Below are positions 8,742 through 16,315 of a stretch of 42,252 nt of DNA, in pieces; positions within the stretch are counted from its first letter, which is position 1, and the number at the start of each line of letters is the position of its first letter. This DNA is from a virus. Made by a program: the position numbers and the translations under genes. The notes below the pieces were generated by a model, which had not been told where the DNA came from, ran no database searches, and worked only from the letters and a program-made list of their open reading frames with translations. The stretch spans positions 1 through 42,252 of IMG/VR virus record IMGVR_UViG_3300025039_000001. One strand, 5' to 3'.

Positions 8742-9083
8742 TTAACCCGTGTAAACCGTTAAATCCAAACCACCCGCAAGCATAGTGCCTGCACCTTTTC
8801 GTCCGCGCACAATTTCAGCCGTGTCCGGTGGTGTTGCGCCTGCTATATCACCGATATACACATAGTCACTCAACCTAACATCAGCATTCTGTAAGCGGAT
8901 AGTCTTGCTAGGGCTAAACTCTACGCCCTCCGTGTCACGCTGTGCGCTACCACCTTCAATCCAGTTACACGCGAATACACCTACACGCACTGTGCTGGCA
9001 TTGTACGGGTCATTAGGATTGTAGCCAGACTTGCGCCACACTGTGACCTTATCTGTTAACCTGCGTGCTCTTACAAAGCTCAT
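8742..9083 (-). CDS. Head closure / stopper protein
   Basis: 113 residues, beta-rich, with the pattern TVWRKSGYNPNDPYNASTVR near the N-terminus and repeated short strands (VYIGDIAGATPPDTAEIVRG). Small beta-barrel proteins at this place in the operon (after the connector, before the gp10-like protein) are head-closure or stopper proteins. The start overlaps the preceding gene by four bases. Order-based assignment. Confidence 0.6.
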   Translation of the reverse strand: MSFVRARRLTDKVTVWRKSGYNPNDPYNASTVRVGVFACNWIEGGSAQRDTEGVEFSPSKTIRLQNADVRLSDYVYIGDIAGATPPDTAEIVRGRKGAGTMLAGGLDLTVYTG

Positions 9084-9460
9084 CGACCTACCGCCGTAAT
9101 AAATCGGTTAGGCATTGAGTCCATAAACGCAAAACACGACTGATAGCCACTTGAGAGCAGGTTTTGCCCAAACGTGGTGGATGCTAAGCCGTACCCGTCA
9201 ACTTTGTACGTATCAAAGCTAATCGACGCACCATCCATATCAGATTCACTTTTAACCGTGCCGCCTTGACTACGTGCAATGTAATGACATACGGCGCTGG
9301 TTTTTAAGAATTGCTGTACTGTGTCGGGTAGATTCGCGCCGTCCAAACACGCATCAGCTTGAGCCACCAAATCAATATAAAGCTGAATGGTTGCATCGTT
9401 AACACTTGCCGCTTGTGGGCACATGTTTTCAACGTCTGTTATTGTGATTGTGAATGCCAT
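9080..9460 (-). CDS. Head-tail connector (adaptor) protein
   Basis: 126 residues. Helical N-terminal half with the pattern VNDATIQLYIDLVAQADACL and LKTSAVCHYIARSQGG, which matches small adaptor proteins of the gp6/gp15 type that dock under the portal. It overlaps both neighbours (1 and 4 bases), showing tight translational coupling within the connector block. Confidence 0.65.
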   Translation of the reverse strand: MAFTITITDVENMCPQAASVNDATIQLYIDLVAQADACLDGANLPDTVQQFLKTSAVCHYIARSQGGTVKSESDMDGASISFDTYKVDGYGLASTTFGQNLLSSGYQSCFAFMDSMPNRFITAVGR

Positions 9461-9828
9461 TATCTGCGCCCCGTTACCTTAACTTTTACGTTATTACCTT
9501 GACCGCCGCGCTGCACTGGTGGTCTTGCGCCTACTGAAACGGATGTGTCTATTTCGTTCGGCTTGGTAACAACACCTTTAATTTGTCTGTTCGTGATTTC
9601 GATTATAGTTGCGGTTAGCTTATCAACTATATTATCAGCCGTGCTTAGCGTTTGACCTACAATCTGTGCAACCACTTCCAACACTTCAACCAAGTTGTAG
9701 CGCTCAATATTAACAATGAATTGCCCGTTAACGTCTGTTACTACATCAAAATAAATCTCAGTGACGCTATTAATAACATCACCGTTGCTATCTTCACGCC
9801 TAGCGCCTTGACTAGCCCAAACGCTCAT
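9460..9828 (-). CDS. Hypothetical virion-associated protein
   Basis: 122 residues in the connector block. The N-terminal part is beta-rich and the middle is an amphipathic helix (VEVLEVVAQIVGQTLSTADNI). The last ~25 residues are basic and glycine-rich (RGGQGNNVKVKVTGRR). Overlap of one base with the next gene and four with the previous one. No family recognised. Confidence 0.6.
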   Translation of the reverse strand: MSVWASQGARREDSNGDVINSVTEIYFDVVTDVNGQFIVNIERYNLVEVLEVVAQIVGQTLSTADNIVDKLTATIIEITNRQIKGVVTKPNEIDTSVSVGARPPVQRGGQGNNVKVKVTGRR

Positions 9829-10145
9829 TTTGCAAGCACCTCCATACGTGCCGCACCGTTATCGCTAACAAGACGAATAGCGCTAGCAACACCTATGATG
9901 GTGTCCGCATCATTACGGTTAATGCTACCCAAAGGCCAATCAATCCAGTCCGCTGTGCCTGCATCCAGCTTAGTGTAATTAGACAAGCTATACTGCACCT
10001 TAGCTCGGTTATTAGGGTATAGCGCTACACTTGTTATAGTGTCATGCTCTAAGCGCACATAATCGGATGTAGCGCCACCTACAACGCTTACCTCTTTATA
10101 GAAATAGCCGTAACCTTCGCCTGTTTGCCAATCAAGTGTAATCAT
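9825..10145 (-). CDS. Hypothetical structural protein
   Basis: 106 residues, beta-rich, rich in Asn, Tyr and Ser (YPNNRAKVQYSLSNYTKLDA). It resembles a small immunoglobulin- or jelly-roll-like virion protein, and its strand pattern recalls the N-terminal half of the neighbouring 277-residue protein. Possible decoration or attachment role, inferred from composition and location only. Confidence 0.5.
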   Translation of the reverse strand: MITLDWQTGEGYGYFYKEVSVVGGATSDYVRLEHDTITSVALYPNNRAKVQYSLSNYTKLDAGTADWIDWPLGSINRNDADTIIGVASAIRLVSDNGAARMEVLAK

Positions 10146-10975
10146 TTGCGGTAAAACTCCTGCTTCAACACGCCTATTGTATCAACATTCACACCCTCAA
10201 GTCGCGCAATCTCAGCGTATACAATTGACTGACCAAAGCCGCGACGCGTTGATTCACCTGTTACCGCGCTGTTGCGATTACCGCCGCCCGATGCTGTACG
10301 TATGCGTAGCGTTGTATTCTGTTGACCTGTAAACGTTGCTGCACCATTGTCCAATATCTCAACGGGCGCAGGGTTAGGCGTTACAGATGTATTTTTAGGG
10401 TAGACAGGTATCAGGTCAGTAAATGGGCTTGTTTCCGTCGTTTGAGCCTCCGTGAATATCCTATATTCAATCCCGCCTTGGTCTATCTCGATAGTTGATA
10501 GCGTTAATATAGTTGGCTCGTTAACGATGTATTTAATGACAAGCGGGCCACCGCCTTGCGGTATTCTAATTGGATAATCAATGCGATAGCTGTCACCGTT
10601 ATCAAATGCCGCGCCCTCACCACCCGCAAAGAATGTAGAGCCGCTCGGGTCGCCTATACCGTGAACGCGATAATCAACCTCCCACGATGCAGCACCCGTA
10701 ATGCTATCAGGCACAGCGCGCAATGATGAAACATAGCCGCTTGCCTGCCAGTTCTTGACCACAGATGCCGCCAATGGGTTGGCAATATTCATCCAATCAC
10801 GGCCATTCGCAGACCATTGCAAAGAATAACTGCCACCCGTAGGCGCTACCTGGTTGCCGCTACCATCATAAAAGCGCACATCAACAACCTGCGCGCCGTA
10901 TGCGTCGGCGGTCTCAACGGTATAGGCTAACGTGTCTGTAGCGTTGCCGCTAATAGTGCGTTTGTGTAATGGCAT
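10142..10975 (-). CDS. Hypothetical structural (decoration or fibre-like) protein
   Basis: 277 residues, low in helix-forming patterns, rich in Gly, Ser, Thr and Asn. It has a probable beta-sandwich N-terminal half (YSLQWSANGRDWMNIANP) and ends in a short helix (YAEIARLEGVNVDTIGVLKQ). First gene of the block downstream of the plus-strand island at 11053-11631. The terminator at 11627-11651 should stop capsid-operon transcripts, so this gene probably has its own minus promoter near the palindrome 10986-10996. No clear Shine-Dalgarno precedes the ATG. Confidence 0.55.
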   Translation of the reverse strand: MPLHKRTISGNATDTLAYTVETADAYGAQVVDVRFYDGSGNQVAPTGGSYSLQWSANGRDWMNIANPLAASVVKNWQASGYVSSLRAVPDSITGAASWEVDYRVHGIGDPSGSTFFAGGEGAAFDNGDSYRIDYPIRIPQGGGPLVIKYIVNEPTILTLSTIEIDQGGIEYRIFTEAQTTETSPFTDLIPVYPKNTSVTPNPAPVEILDNGAATFTGQQNTTLRIRTASGGGNRNSAVTGESTRRGFGQSIVYAEIARLEGVNVDTIGVLKQEFYRK

Positions 10976-10983
10976 TTAGATTC

Positions 10984-11022
10984 ACTGGTTAGACCACTTT
11001 AATGTTAATAGTGTACTACAAT
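10984..11022 (+). promoter_or_regulatory. Promoter with palindromic box, copy 2, driving the 11053-11631 island
   Basis: The box ACTGGT TAG ACCAC (TGGT...ACCA at 10986-10996) is followed, 19 bases after its end, by TACAAT (11017-11022), a 5 of 6 match to the -10 consensus. There is no -35 hexamer; the box occupies that place. The first plus-strand gene starts 31 bases downstream. Confidence 0.65.
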
Positions 11023-11052
11023 CGGGATGTGTTTAACAATTGGGAGGTAGAT

Positions 11053-11220
11053 ATGATATTTGAGATAGAATACAGCCATCCAGATTATGATGAAAACGAC
11101 GAATTGACAGAAGCGTTTATCGACTGCTTGGAGGCGCACCTTGATTATTTTAATGCAAAGGTGACTAAATATTCAAATAGCAAGATGCCTGCTGGCGTAG
11201 TTGTTACTGAGTGCAAATAA
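11053..11220 (+). CDS. Small acidic protein, paralogue A
   Basis: 55 residues beginning MIFEIEYSHPDYDENDE, with GGGAGG five bases upstream of the ATG. It shares most residues with the protein at 11464-11631, including FNAK.TKYSNS.MPAGVVV and the ending VTECK. It is the first gene of a three-gene plus-strand island set inside the minus-strand structural operon. Function unknown; acidic and cytoplasmic. The frame is open further upstream, but the ATG with this ribosome site is the better start. Confidence 0.75.
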   Translation: MIFEIEYSHPDYDENDELTEAFIDCLEAHLDYFNAKVTKYSNSKMPAGVVVTECK

Positions 11221-11241
11221 ACCCAAATCTAGGAGAATGAT

Positions 11242-11436
11242 ATGAAGGATTACTTACACTGGGAGGATGGCGGCAGGTTATGCACTGCATATCGTGATGA
11301 CGGTAGCAAGGTAACGGGTCATGTCGACATTTATGACGTAATAACCGGAGACCCTGAGATACCGATAATTAATATAGTCACCGAAAATGGTAAAGAGTTT
11401 TCGGTGACTGAATTTGACAAGTTTTTGGTTAGTTAA
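11242..11436 (+). CDS. Small hypothetical protein
   Basis: 64 residues (MKDYLHWEDGGRLCTAYRDD). A good Shine-Dalgarno (AGGAGAAT) lies directly upstream. Predicted small beta-barrel-like fold with an acidic face. Middle gene of the island, between the two paralogues. Not recognised. Confidence 0.7.
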   Translation: MKDYLHWEDGGRLCTAYRDDGSKVTGHVDIYDVITGDPEIPIINIVTENGKEFSVTEFDKFLVS

Positions 11437-11463
11437 ATAAAAACCCCGCACTAGGAGAGTGAT

Positions 11464-11631
11464 ATGATATTCGAAATAAGATTTAGTCACCCTGACTATG
11501 ACGGTGGTGACGATGAGACTGAGGCATTTATTGAATGTCTTGAGGCTGAGTTAGATTACTTTAATGCCAAGATAACCAAATACTCAAATAGCAATATGCC
11601 TGCTGGCGTGGTTGTTACTGAGTGCAAATAA
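11464..11631 (+). CDS. Small acidic protein, paralogue B
   Basis: 55 residues beginning MIFEIRFSHPDYDGGDD, a diverged duplicate of 11053-11220 with the same length and the same C-terminal block. The leader before it (AAAACCCCGCACTAGG-AGAG) is a partial copy of the hairpin that follows this gene (AAAACCCCGCACTAGGCGGGG). The duplication thus seems to include the 3-prime flank. Its stop codon lies in the U-tract of the minus-strand terminator. Confidence 0.75.
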   Translation: MIFEIRFSHPDYDGGDDETEAFIECLEAELDYFNAKITKYSNSNMPAGVVVTECK

Positions 11632-11651
11632 AAACCCCGCACTAGGCGGGG
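11627..11651 (-). terminator. Rho-independent terminator of the capsid operon
   Basis: Read on the minus strand: CCCCGC, loop CTAGT, GCGGGG, then TTTTTATTT. It ends transcription after the 58-residue gene at 11659-11835. On the plus strand the same hairpin is followed by a weaker T-rich stretch, so it may also end the plus-strand island. Confidence 0.85.
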
Positions 11652-11658
11652 CTTAATC

Positions 11659-11835
11659 TTACTTTTTAGCGGCTGGTTTCGAGTTGTTTACCAACTCAAC
11701 CTTACCCCGCTTCGCTAGCTTTTCGGCTTGTGTCAAATCAATACTAAATTCAACGCCTTGAGCTAGTGCGACGGTTTTACCATCCTTCACGGCATAGATT
11801 CCGCTTGAAGTCGCTAGGACTTTTTTGTCAGCCAT
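11659..11835 (-). CDS. Small capsid-operon protein
   Basis: 58 residues (MADKKVLATSSGIYAVKDGK), ending in a Lys/Ala-rich tail. It has AGGGG six bases before the ATG at 11835; a second ATG three bases earlier is too close to the ribosome site. It lies 10 bases after the major capsid gene and before the operon terminator. Likely a virion or assembly accessory protein. Family not recognised. Confidence 0.7.
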   Translation of the reverse strand: MADKKVLATSSGIYAVKDGKTVALAQGVEFSIDLTQAEKLAKRGKVELVNNSKPAAKK

Positions 11836-11845
11836 CATTTACCCC

Positions 11846-12874
11846 TTATTCTGCGTACAATGCGCACTTACGGTCTTCTGCATCAGATTTAGATACATAA
11901 CCCGCAGCATTCCACATGATGTAGTCAAACGGTGAGTTATGGAACTGACGTGGTACAGCGTAAGTTGACATAGCCATGCCTGATACCATATGGAAGCCTT
12001 GCTGGTCAGCGTACATCATAGCAAGCTGGTTGCCTGACAGCTGCTCATCTTCAACGATTTCAGCAATGCCGCGAAGTTTAGCCACGTAATCGCCGATTGT
12101 GCCAAAGTTACCATCAGCCGTGCTGTATGGACGCTCCCAGTTAGACGCAATCTCACGCGATACAACAACAGTAAGCAATCCAGAGCAGTTGTTAGTGATG
12201 CGTAGAATATCACGTACACGCTGAACTTCTGCGCGGATGTCGTCAGCCGTAGAAGCCGCAGCCGCTAAGTCAACACCTAGCGTAGCAGATGCCACAGTTG
12301 GGTCGTTCTTGATACCTAACCAGCTAGTGCCTTTAAACACCAAGTCGCTGTTACCATTCCACAGATAATCGTTGTTAGTCTGCAATAGGCCGCGACGTGC
12401 TTCGCGTGAGTAATCAACTAATGCGTCAAAACCTTCCGCACGCATGGCTGAGTATTCGCGCCAGTCGATGCCGAATGACTTATCGTGAATTGGCACAACC
12501 GCACCGCCGTAAGTGTAGTCTAGCTTGTCTTCTTTTACGCCCACTTGACCTGTCATTGAAGACTGACCAGCGTTCATATCAGAAGCTTTACGGTATTCGT
12601 ATAACTTACGACCGATGTTGATAGACTTCGCACCGCTCATTAGGCGTGTAAGCGTTGCAAACTCACCCGCTGGCACTTGGTCAATCTTAGTTACCGAATC
12701 AAACTCGCGGTAAGCTTCTGCTGGTGTGCGCGCTGCGTTGGTAAATGCAAGCATGTCAGCGTGCGCCTGTGAGCCAGTCTTACGCATATCGCTAAGCTGG
12801 TTGTACTGCTCGCGCATTACACGGCCTTGCTGGTCGTTCGCTTGCAGGATTTCTTTGTTGAAAAAGATACTCAT
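11846..12874 (-). CDS. Major capsid protein (DUF2184-like, HK97 fold)
   Basis: 342 residues. Place (after a DUF2213-like protease/scaffold and a cement protein) and sequence features support the assignment: long helical N-terminal arm (QANDQQGRVMREQYNQLSDM), then YTYGGAVVPIHDKSFGIDWR and a C-terminal domain with YAVPRQFHNSPFDYIMWNAA. This matches the DUF2184 class of major capsid proteins that occurs with DUF1073-type portals. A strong Shine-Dalgarno (AAGGAG) precedes the start. Confidence 0.85.
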   Translation of the reverse strand: MSIFFNKEILQANDQQGRVMREQYNQLSDMRKTGSQAHADMLAFTNAARTPAEAYREFDSVTKIDQVPAGEFATLTRLMSGAKSINIGRKLYEYRKASDMNAGQSSMTGQVGVKEDKLDYTYGGAVVPIHDKSFGIDWREYSAMRAEGFDALVDYSREARRGLLQTNNDYLWNGNSDLVFKGTSWLGIKNDPTVASATLGVDLAAAASTADDIRAEVQRVRDILRITNNCSGLLTVVVSREIASNWERPYSTADGNFGTIGDYVAKLRGIAEIVEDEQLSGNQLAMMYADQQGFHMVSGMAMSTYAVPRQFHNSPFDYIMWNAAGYVSKSDAEDRKCALYAE

Positions 12875-12886
12875 TCGTCTAGCTCC

Positions 12887-13333
12887 TTATGCCTTGCGAA
12901 CAGTAACAAGGGCAACAGATGCGCCAGTGTTAACAATTTCGTCTGAGTAGAATAAAACTTGGTCAGTGCCATCAGTAGCGGCAATCTTCAAAGTGCCGTC
13001 ACCGTTAGACGCAAGCGCTGTGCCTTTGCTTGTGATGTTCTGTGATGCTGCAACACGAACGTTGGCAAACTCACCTGAGCGAACAACAACACCCGCCGCA
13101 GTATCGCCGATAGTGTAAGCAGTGGTGATTAAACCGCCTTCGCTTTCGCTGATTTCTTTAGCAACGATTGCTTCACTGTTAAAACCAGCGTCAGCAATGT
13201 CAGAAGTCGCTAGACCTGATGCAGTTTGCTTTAGTAGCGTACCAGGAAGGAAAGCGTCAACCGCCAAGCCTTCTACATATAGCGCCTTTGCTGAACCATC
13301 AGCAGGGCCTAAGTGGATTTTACGTTTAGCCAT
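12887..13333 (-). CDS. Capsid cement / decoration protein
   Basis: 148 residues, beta-rich and Ala/Gly/Thr-rich (VAASQNITSKGTALASNGDG), starting MAKRKIHLGPADGSAKALYV. Small all-beta proteins directly before this type of capsid gene are structural cement proteins (DUF2190 or similar). AGGAG lies upstream of the ATG. Twelve bases separate it from the capsid gene, so the two should be made together in large amounts. Confidence 0.7.
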   Translation of the reverse strand: MAKRKIHLGPADGSAKALYVEGLAVDAFLPGTLLKQTASGLATSDIADAGFNSEAIVAKEISESEGGLITTAYTIGDTAAGVVVRSGEFANVRVAASQNITSKGTALASNGDGTLKIAATDGTDQVLFYSDEIVNTGASVALVTVRKA

Positions 13334-13345
13334 GTTATAGACTCC

Positions 13346-14506
13346 TTAGTTGATGTCAGCAAATTCTTCATCTGCGCCGTTAGATGCAGATTGACGGAAT
13401 TGACCGTTTACGCCGAATGTAACAGGCGCGTGTTTTTCTTTCAGTGCGTTAAGGCTGTTCACAGATAAAGCCTTTAGCTCATCTTCTGCAATACCAGTCT
13501 CTAGCGCGTTAACTTCTGCAACAAGCGCGTCTTTCTCGGCTGTCTCTTTAGCGTTAAGTTGTGACTCTAGTGAATCAACTTTTGCAGTAAGTGAGTTAAT
13601 CGCTTCAAGAAGCTCAGCAGAGTTATCCGCTTTTTCTTCTTTCTTGTCGTCTTTGCCCATTTTTCCATAGGCGTTTTTAACCTCGTCGTCGCTCATGCCA
13701 TCTTTATAGGCGTTCGCTTCTTTGAGGGCTTTAACCATGTTGTCGATTGACATTTTGCTATCCTCGGTTTCGGTTTCTGATTTATTGCCTTTAAGCAATC
13801 CTGTTGCGCCAATCATGGCGAGTAACTTGGTTAGAAAGCTTTCAACGCTTTCCTTTGATTCGGTTTCAACTTCCACCTCAACGCTTGGTTTATCGTCTGG
13901 CGTTGAATCTGGCATATAGTCAGCAAGGTTAATCATTAATTCGCTAGACTCACCGTTGAAGCGCATAAACGTAGACTGGCCACCCGCAGGCGGCTCTGAG
14001 TCTGGTAACATGGCGAGGTGGTTGTATTGCTGACTGGTTGCAATGCCTTGGTATTCTTTACCTTCCGCATTCGTACCCATTGATTTCTCGACCACGGTAT
14101 ACAGCCCAGTTGATACGCCAATATCATCTTTTGTCTCAAGCTTATTGAAAAACTCAGTGCCTTGCTTTTTGTCTTGCGCTTGCAGTAAGTCTTTGTCTAC
14201 TGAAATGTTAACGCGCCACACACCGTTATCAGCGTATACCGATTCGATGTAACCGCCTGAGTAGAACTTCTGTAATGACTCACCTGCATAAGCGTCTGCG
14301 CCTTGCCCGTCGTTAGTCGTGGGGTGTGATAGCGTAACAACACGGTCTTTGATGCTTGGCATACCTTCACGGTTATTCTGAGCCGTGTATAGGATACCAT
14401 TCATAACCGCATCATCTACTGTGATGGGTACACCTTCAATATGAAAGTGCGTGTCAGTCTCGCGTATTTGCGATTTACCAACATTTGTAAAAATAGATAC
14501 GTGCAT
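13346..14506 (-). CDS. DUF2213-like prohead protease / scaffold protein
   Basis: 386 residues from the ATG at 14506; the frame is open to 14524 (TTG). The N-terminal ~200 residues match the DUF2213 pattern: VPITVDDAVMNGILYTAQNN, VVTLSHPTTNDGQGADAYAG, IGVSTGLYTVVEKSMG. This family is regarded as a prohead protease. The remainder is charged and helical with a coiled coil (LEAINSLTAKVDSLESQLNA), typical of a scaffold. Catalytic residues are not assigned. A minus-strand promoter with palindromic box 14537-14577 lies just upstream. Confidence 0.75.
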   Translation of the reverse strand: MHVSIFTNVGKSQIRETDTHFHIEGVPITVDDAVMNGILYTAQNNREGMPSIKDRVVTLSHPTTNDGQGADAYAGESLQKFYSGGYIESVYADNGVWRVNISVDKDLLQAQDKKQGTEFFNKLETKDDIGVSTGLYTVVEKSMGTNAEGKEYQGIATSQQYNHLAMLPDSEPPAGGQSTFMRFNGESSELMINLADYMPDSTPDDKPSVEVEVETESKESVESFLTKLLAMIGATGLLKGNKSETETEDSKMSIDNMVKALKEANAYKDGMSDDEVKNAYGKMGKDDKKEEKADNSAELLEAINSLTAKVDSLESQLNAKETAEKDALVAEVNALETGIAEDELKALSVNSLNALKEKHAPVTFGVNGQFRQSASNGADEEFADIN

Positions 14507-14536
14507 ATGCGTCACTTTATCCAATGATTATTAGCT

Positions 14537-14602
14537 ATGATAACGCAAGTATAAGCGGTAAACAAGTGGTCGTACCACTTGCTGAATTCACTGTGCTATA
14601 TT
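14537..14602. promoter_or_regulatory. Divergent promoters around palindromic box, copy 3
   Basis: Central box CAAGTGGT CGT ACCACTTG (14563-14581), a perfect 8-bp inverted repeat. On the plus strand TATATT (14597-14602) starts 18 bases after ACCAC and drives the 14630-16315 island. On the minus strand TATCAT (14537-14542) within GCGTTATCATAG drives the capsid block. A weak minus -35 (TTGTTT) directly adjoins the box. One regulator bound here could set both directions. Confidence 0.65.
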
Positions 14603-14629
14603 CAAGGGGTCAACTAACAGGAGAGAGAT

Positions 14630-14863
14630 ATGGGTTTATACAATGAGGTTAACTTTATCTGCCCCGATTGTGGCGCAGTGATAACCGAGCAAACAAAGTC
14701 AGGCGGCTGCTCTATGCAATCGTTTCCTGCGCAAGCTGTGCCTATAGAAGAAGTTAGGGGGCTTGATTTTGATGTCTTTTGCGATGGCTGTGAATCAACT
14801 TTCAACGTGATGGTTATGCAGCCGAGAGTTGCGTTGGCGCTAGTGCCGAGGATGGGTCTATGA
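14630..14863 (+). CDS. Zinc-ribbon-like small protein
   Basis: 77 residues. Two cysteine pairs, FICPDCG near residue 12 and FCDGCES near residue 52, form a likely zinc ribbon. A strong AGGAGAGAGAT leader precedes the ATG. First gene of a nine-gene plus-strand island that lies within the structural region. Could bind nucleic acid or RNA polymerase; the role is unknown. Confidence 0.75.
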   Translation: MGLYNEVNFICPDCGAVITEQTKSGGCSMQSFPAQAVPIEEVRGLDFDVFCDGCESTFNVMVMQPRVALALVPRMGL

Positions 14864-15057
14864 GTAACAGCGACGCACCAGCATACCCCGATAACTGGGA
14901 TGCAAAACTACCAGGCTTAACCAAACGCGAATACTTTGCAGCGATGGCGATGCAGGGTTTTATTGCAAGCGACGTTGACGGAGCTATGAGTCATGATAAT
15001 TGCGCAACTATATCCGTTATGCAAGCCGACGCACTACTAAAGGAGTTAGAGAAATGA
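14860..15057 (+). CDS. Conserved small phage protein
   Basis: 65 residues. It contains GLTKREYFAAMAMQGFIA, a pattern seen in short phage and prophage proteins of unknown function (PAYP...GLTxRxYFAAxAMQG), with a C-terminal AD.LLKELEK helix. Start overlaps the zinc-ribbon gene by four bases (ATGA), so translation is coupled. Confidence 0.75.
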   Translation: MSNSDAPAYPDNWDAKLPGLTKREYFAAMAMQGFIASDVDGAMSHDNCATISVMQADALLKELEK

Positions 15058-15173
15058 AACCAATAACAGAACTATGGCTGCAGGGCTATTCGCTGCGCAA
15101 TATCGCGCTAAAGCATAATGTTTCTGTGCAGCATGTTGTGCAGGTTATTCGTGAAACGTGGGGTGAGTTATGA
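15054..15173 (+). CDS. Tiny helix-turn-helix protein
   Basis: 39 residues (MKPITELWLQGYSLRNIALK...HNVSVQHVVQVIRETW). The arrangement SLRNIALKHNVSVQHVVQVI is a plausible single helix-turn-helix. ATGA overlaps on both sides tie it into the island operon. DNA binding is inferred from the helix pattern only. Confidence 0.65.
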   Translation: MKPITELWLQGYSLRNIALKHNVSVQHVVQVIRETWGEL

Positions 15174-15412
15174 ATAATGCATTAAACAAGTACGGGAAAG
15201 TAAAGTGGCTCAACACTAGGCTGTCAAGGCCGCATAAGACAAGAAGGTCAATCGCTGTATCTCAATGCGCATCTATTAAAGCTCAAGCGTGGGCGCAGGT
15301 TAGCGAGATAAAAGCAAGCGGGGATAAAAGTGAAGATGCAATTAGAGCCATGGGAAGAATAACAATAAACGCAGCGATAGTGTGCGCGTCTATTATGAGA
15401 GGCGTGAAATGA
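15170..15412 (+). CDS. Hypothetical basic protein
   Basis: 80 residues, basic N-terminal half (RLSRPHKTRRSIAVSQ) and a helical C-terminal half (DAIRAMGRITINAAIVCASI). Overlaps both neighbours by four bases. No family recognised. Confidence 0.65.
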   Translation: MNNALNKYGKVKWLNTRLSRPHKTRRSIAVSQCASIKAQAWAQVSEIKASGDKSEDAIRAMGRITINAAIVCASIMRGVK

Positions 15413-15705
15413 TTGAGATTCCAACATGGCTTGCTAATCTACCCAAGAATGCAGGCGTTAACCTGAAAGAATTTTCCAGCGCCATTGGCATCAATCAAGA
15501 GGCGCTGAGGTTTAGGGTTAAAAATGGCTCAATGGGTGCGCCTAAGCCAGACTTTAACCCTGCCAGCACAGAATACAGAAGAAAAAATAGGGATGCGCAT
15601 AAATGGGAGTATATGAGAGCAAGGAAGATTAATTACTGGAAAGCCGTAACTGTGCGCAACTACATCAGACATTTAAACCGCAAAGAGATGGAGGGTAAGT
15701 TATGA
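15409..15705 (+). CDS. Hypothetical HTH-like protein
   Basis: 98 residues from the ATG at 15409 (ATGA overlap, GAGAGG six bases upstream). Residues ~20-45 (NLKEFSSAIGINQEALRFRV) look like a short helix-turn-helix. The C-terminal half is very basic (RKNRDAHKWEYMRARKINYW). Likely nucleic-acid binding; unproven. Confidence 0.65.
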   Translation: MIEIPTWLANLPKNAGVNLKEFSSAIGINQEALRFRVKNGSMGAPKPDFNPASTEYRRKNRDAHKWEYMRARKINYWKAVTVRNYIRHLNRKEMEGKL

Positions 15706-15911
15706 CATATAGACTACCAACCGACCAAGCGCAAGTATTATTCGTTGTGAGTGGTGAGATTAAAAGCGGGTTTTTCTACAACTTTACATGCTACGATGAC
15801 GACGACATAAACGACACCATGAACGCAGGATTTGAGAGCTACAAAGACCATCGCAGCCACAAAGTTTCGCAAGTAGAAAAATGGATTTACATTGATGAGG
15901 TGAGAATATGA
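15702..15911 (+). CDS. Hypothetical acidic protein
   Basis: 69 residues, with an acidic patch (CYDDDDINDT) and aromatic strands (FFYNFTCYD, KWIYIDEVRI). ATGA overlaps at both ends. Possibly a small beta-strand protein; no family recognised. Confidence 0.65.
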   Translation: MTYRLPTDQAQVLFVVSGEIKSGFFYNFTCYDDDDINDTMNAGFESYKDHRSHKVSQVEKWIYIDEVRI

Positions 15912-16081
15912 CATACGAACAAAAACTAGAACGCGAACGTAAAATACGCTTAGCGATTCGCAAAGTACGCGATGAGCGCAAACAAGCACAGGCGCAAAGG
16001 TATAAGATGCTGCGTGATAAGTGGGGGTGTGATGAAAAAGCCACCAAATTACAAACTAATGACAGCGCGCGCTGTGTTTGA
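15908..16081 (+). CDS. Hypothetical highly basic coiled protein
   Basis: 57 residues with a long charged helix (LERERKIRLAIRKVRDERKQ). The start overlaps the preceding gene by four bases. Its last 50 bases overlap the next gene in another frame, unusually long for this operon. It may be that only one of the two uses its full length. Confidence 0.55.
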   Translation: MTYEQKLERERKIRLAIRKVRDERKQAQAQRYKMLRDKWGCDEKATKLQTNDSARCV

Positions 16082-16175
16082 ATATCAGATGCACAAAAAT
16101 AAAACTATGTCGATATGGCAAGGGAAACAGCTTGCTTTCTTTGCTAGTTATGGCGTTAAGGCTTGGTTAAAATGA
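16032..16175 (+). CDS. Hypothetical small basic protein
   Basis: 47 residues (MKKPPNYKLMTARAVFEYQM). Preceded by GGGGGTGTG as ribosome site. Overlaps 15908-16081 by 50 bases and the next gene by four. An upstream start is possible, but this ATG has the best leader. Confidence 0.6.
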   Translation: MKKPPNYKLMTARAVFEYQMHKNKTMSIWQGKQLAFFASYGVKAWLK

Positions 16176-16315
16176 ACCCACAACTCGCCGAGAAGCTAGG
16201 CTACCACGCTGCACTGAATTTTAAGCGTGGTATGCCGTATAACAGTTTATCTATCGCTGAGATGGATATTCAATTTGATATTTTATGGGAGGAGGTCTTT
16301 GGGTTTTGGCCTTAA
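16172..16315 (+). CDS. Hypothetical small protein, end of island
   Basis: 47 residues (MNPQLAEKLGYHAALNFKRG). Last gene of the plus-strand island. Its stop codon overlaps the stop of the head-morphogenesis gene on the other strand (TTAA at 16312-16315), a tail-to-tail junction without any spacer. No terminator hairpin is visible there. Confidence 0.65.
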   Translation: MNPQLAEKLGYHAALNFKRGMPYNSLSIAEMDIQFDILWEEVFGFWP

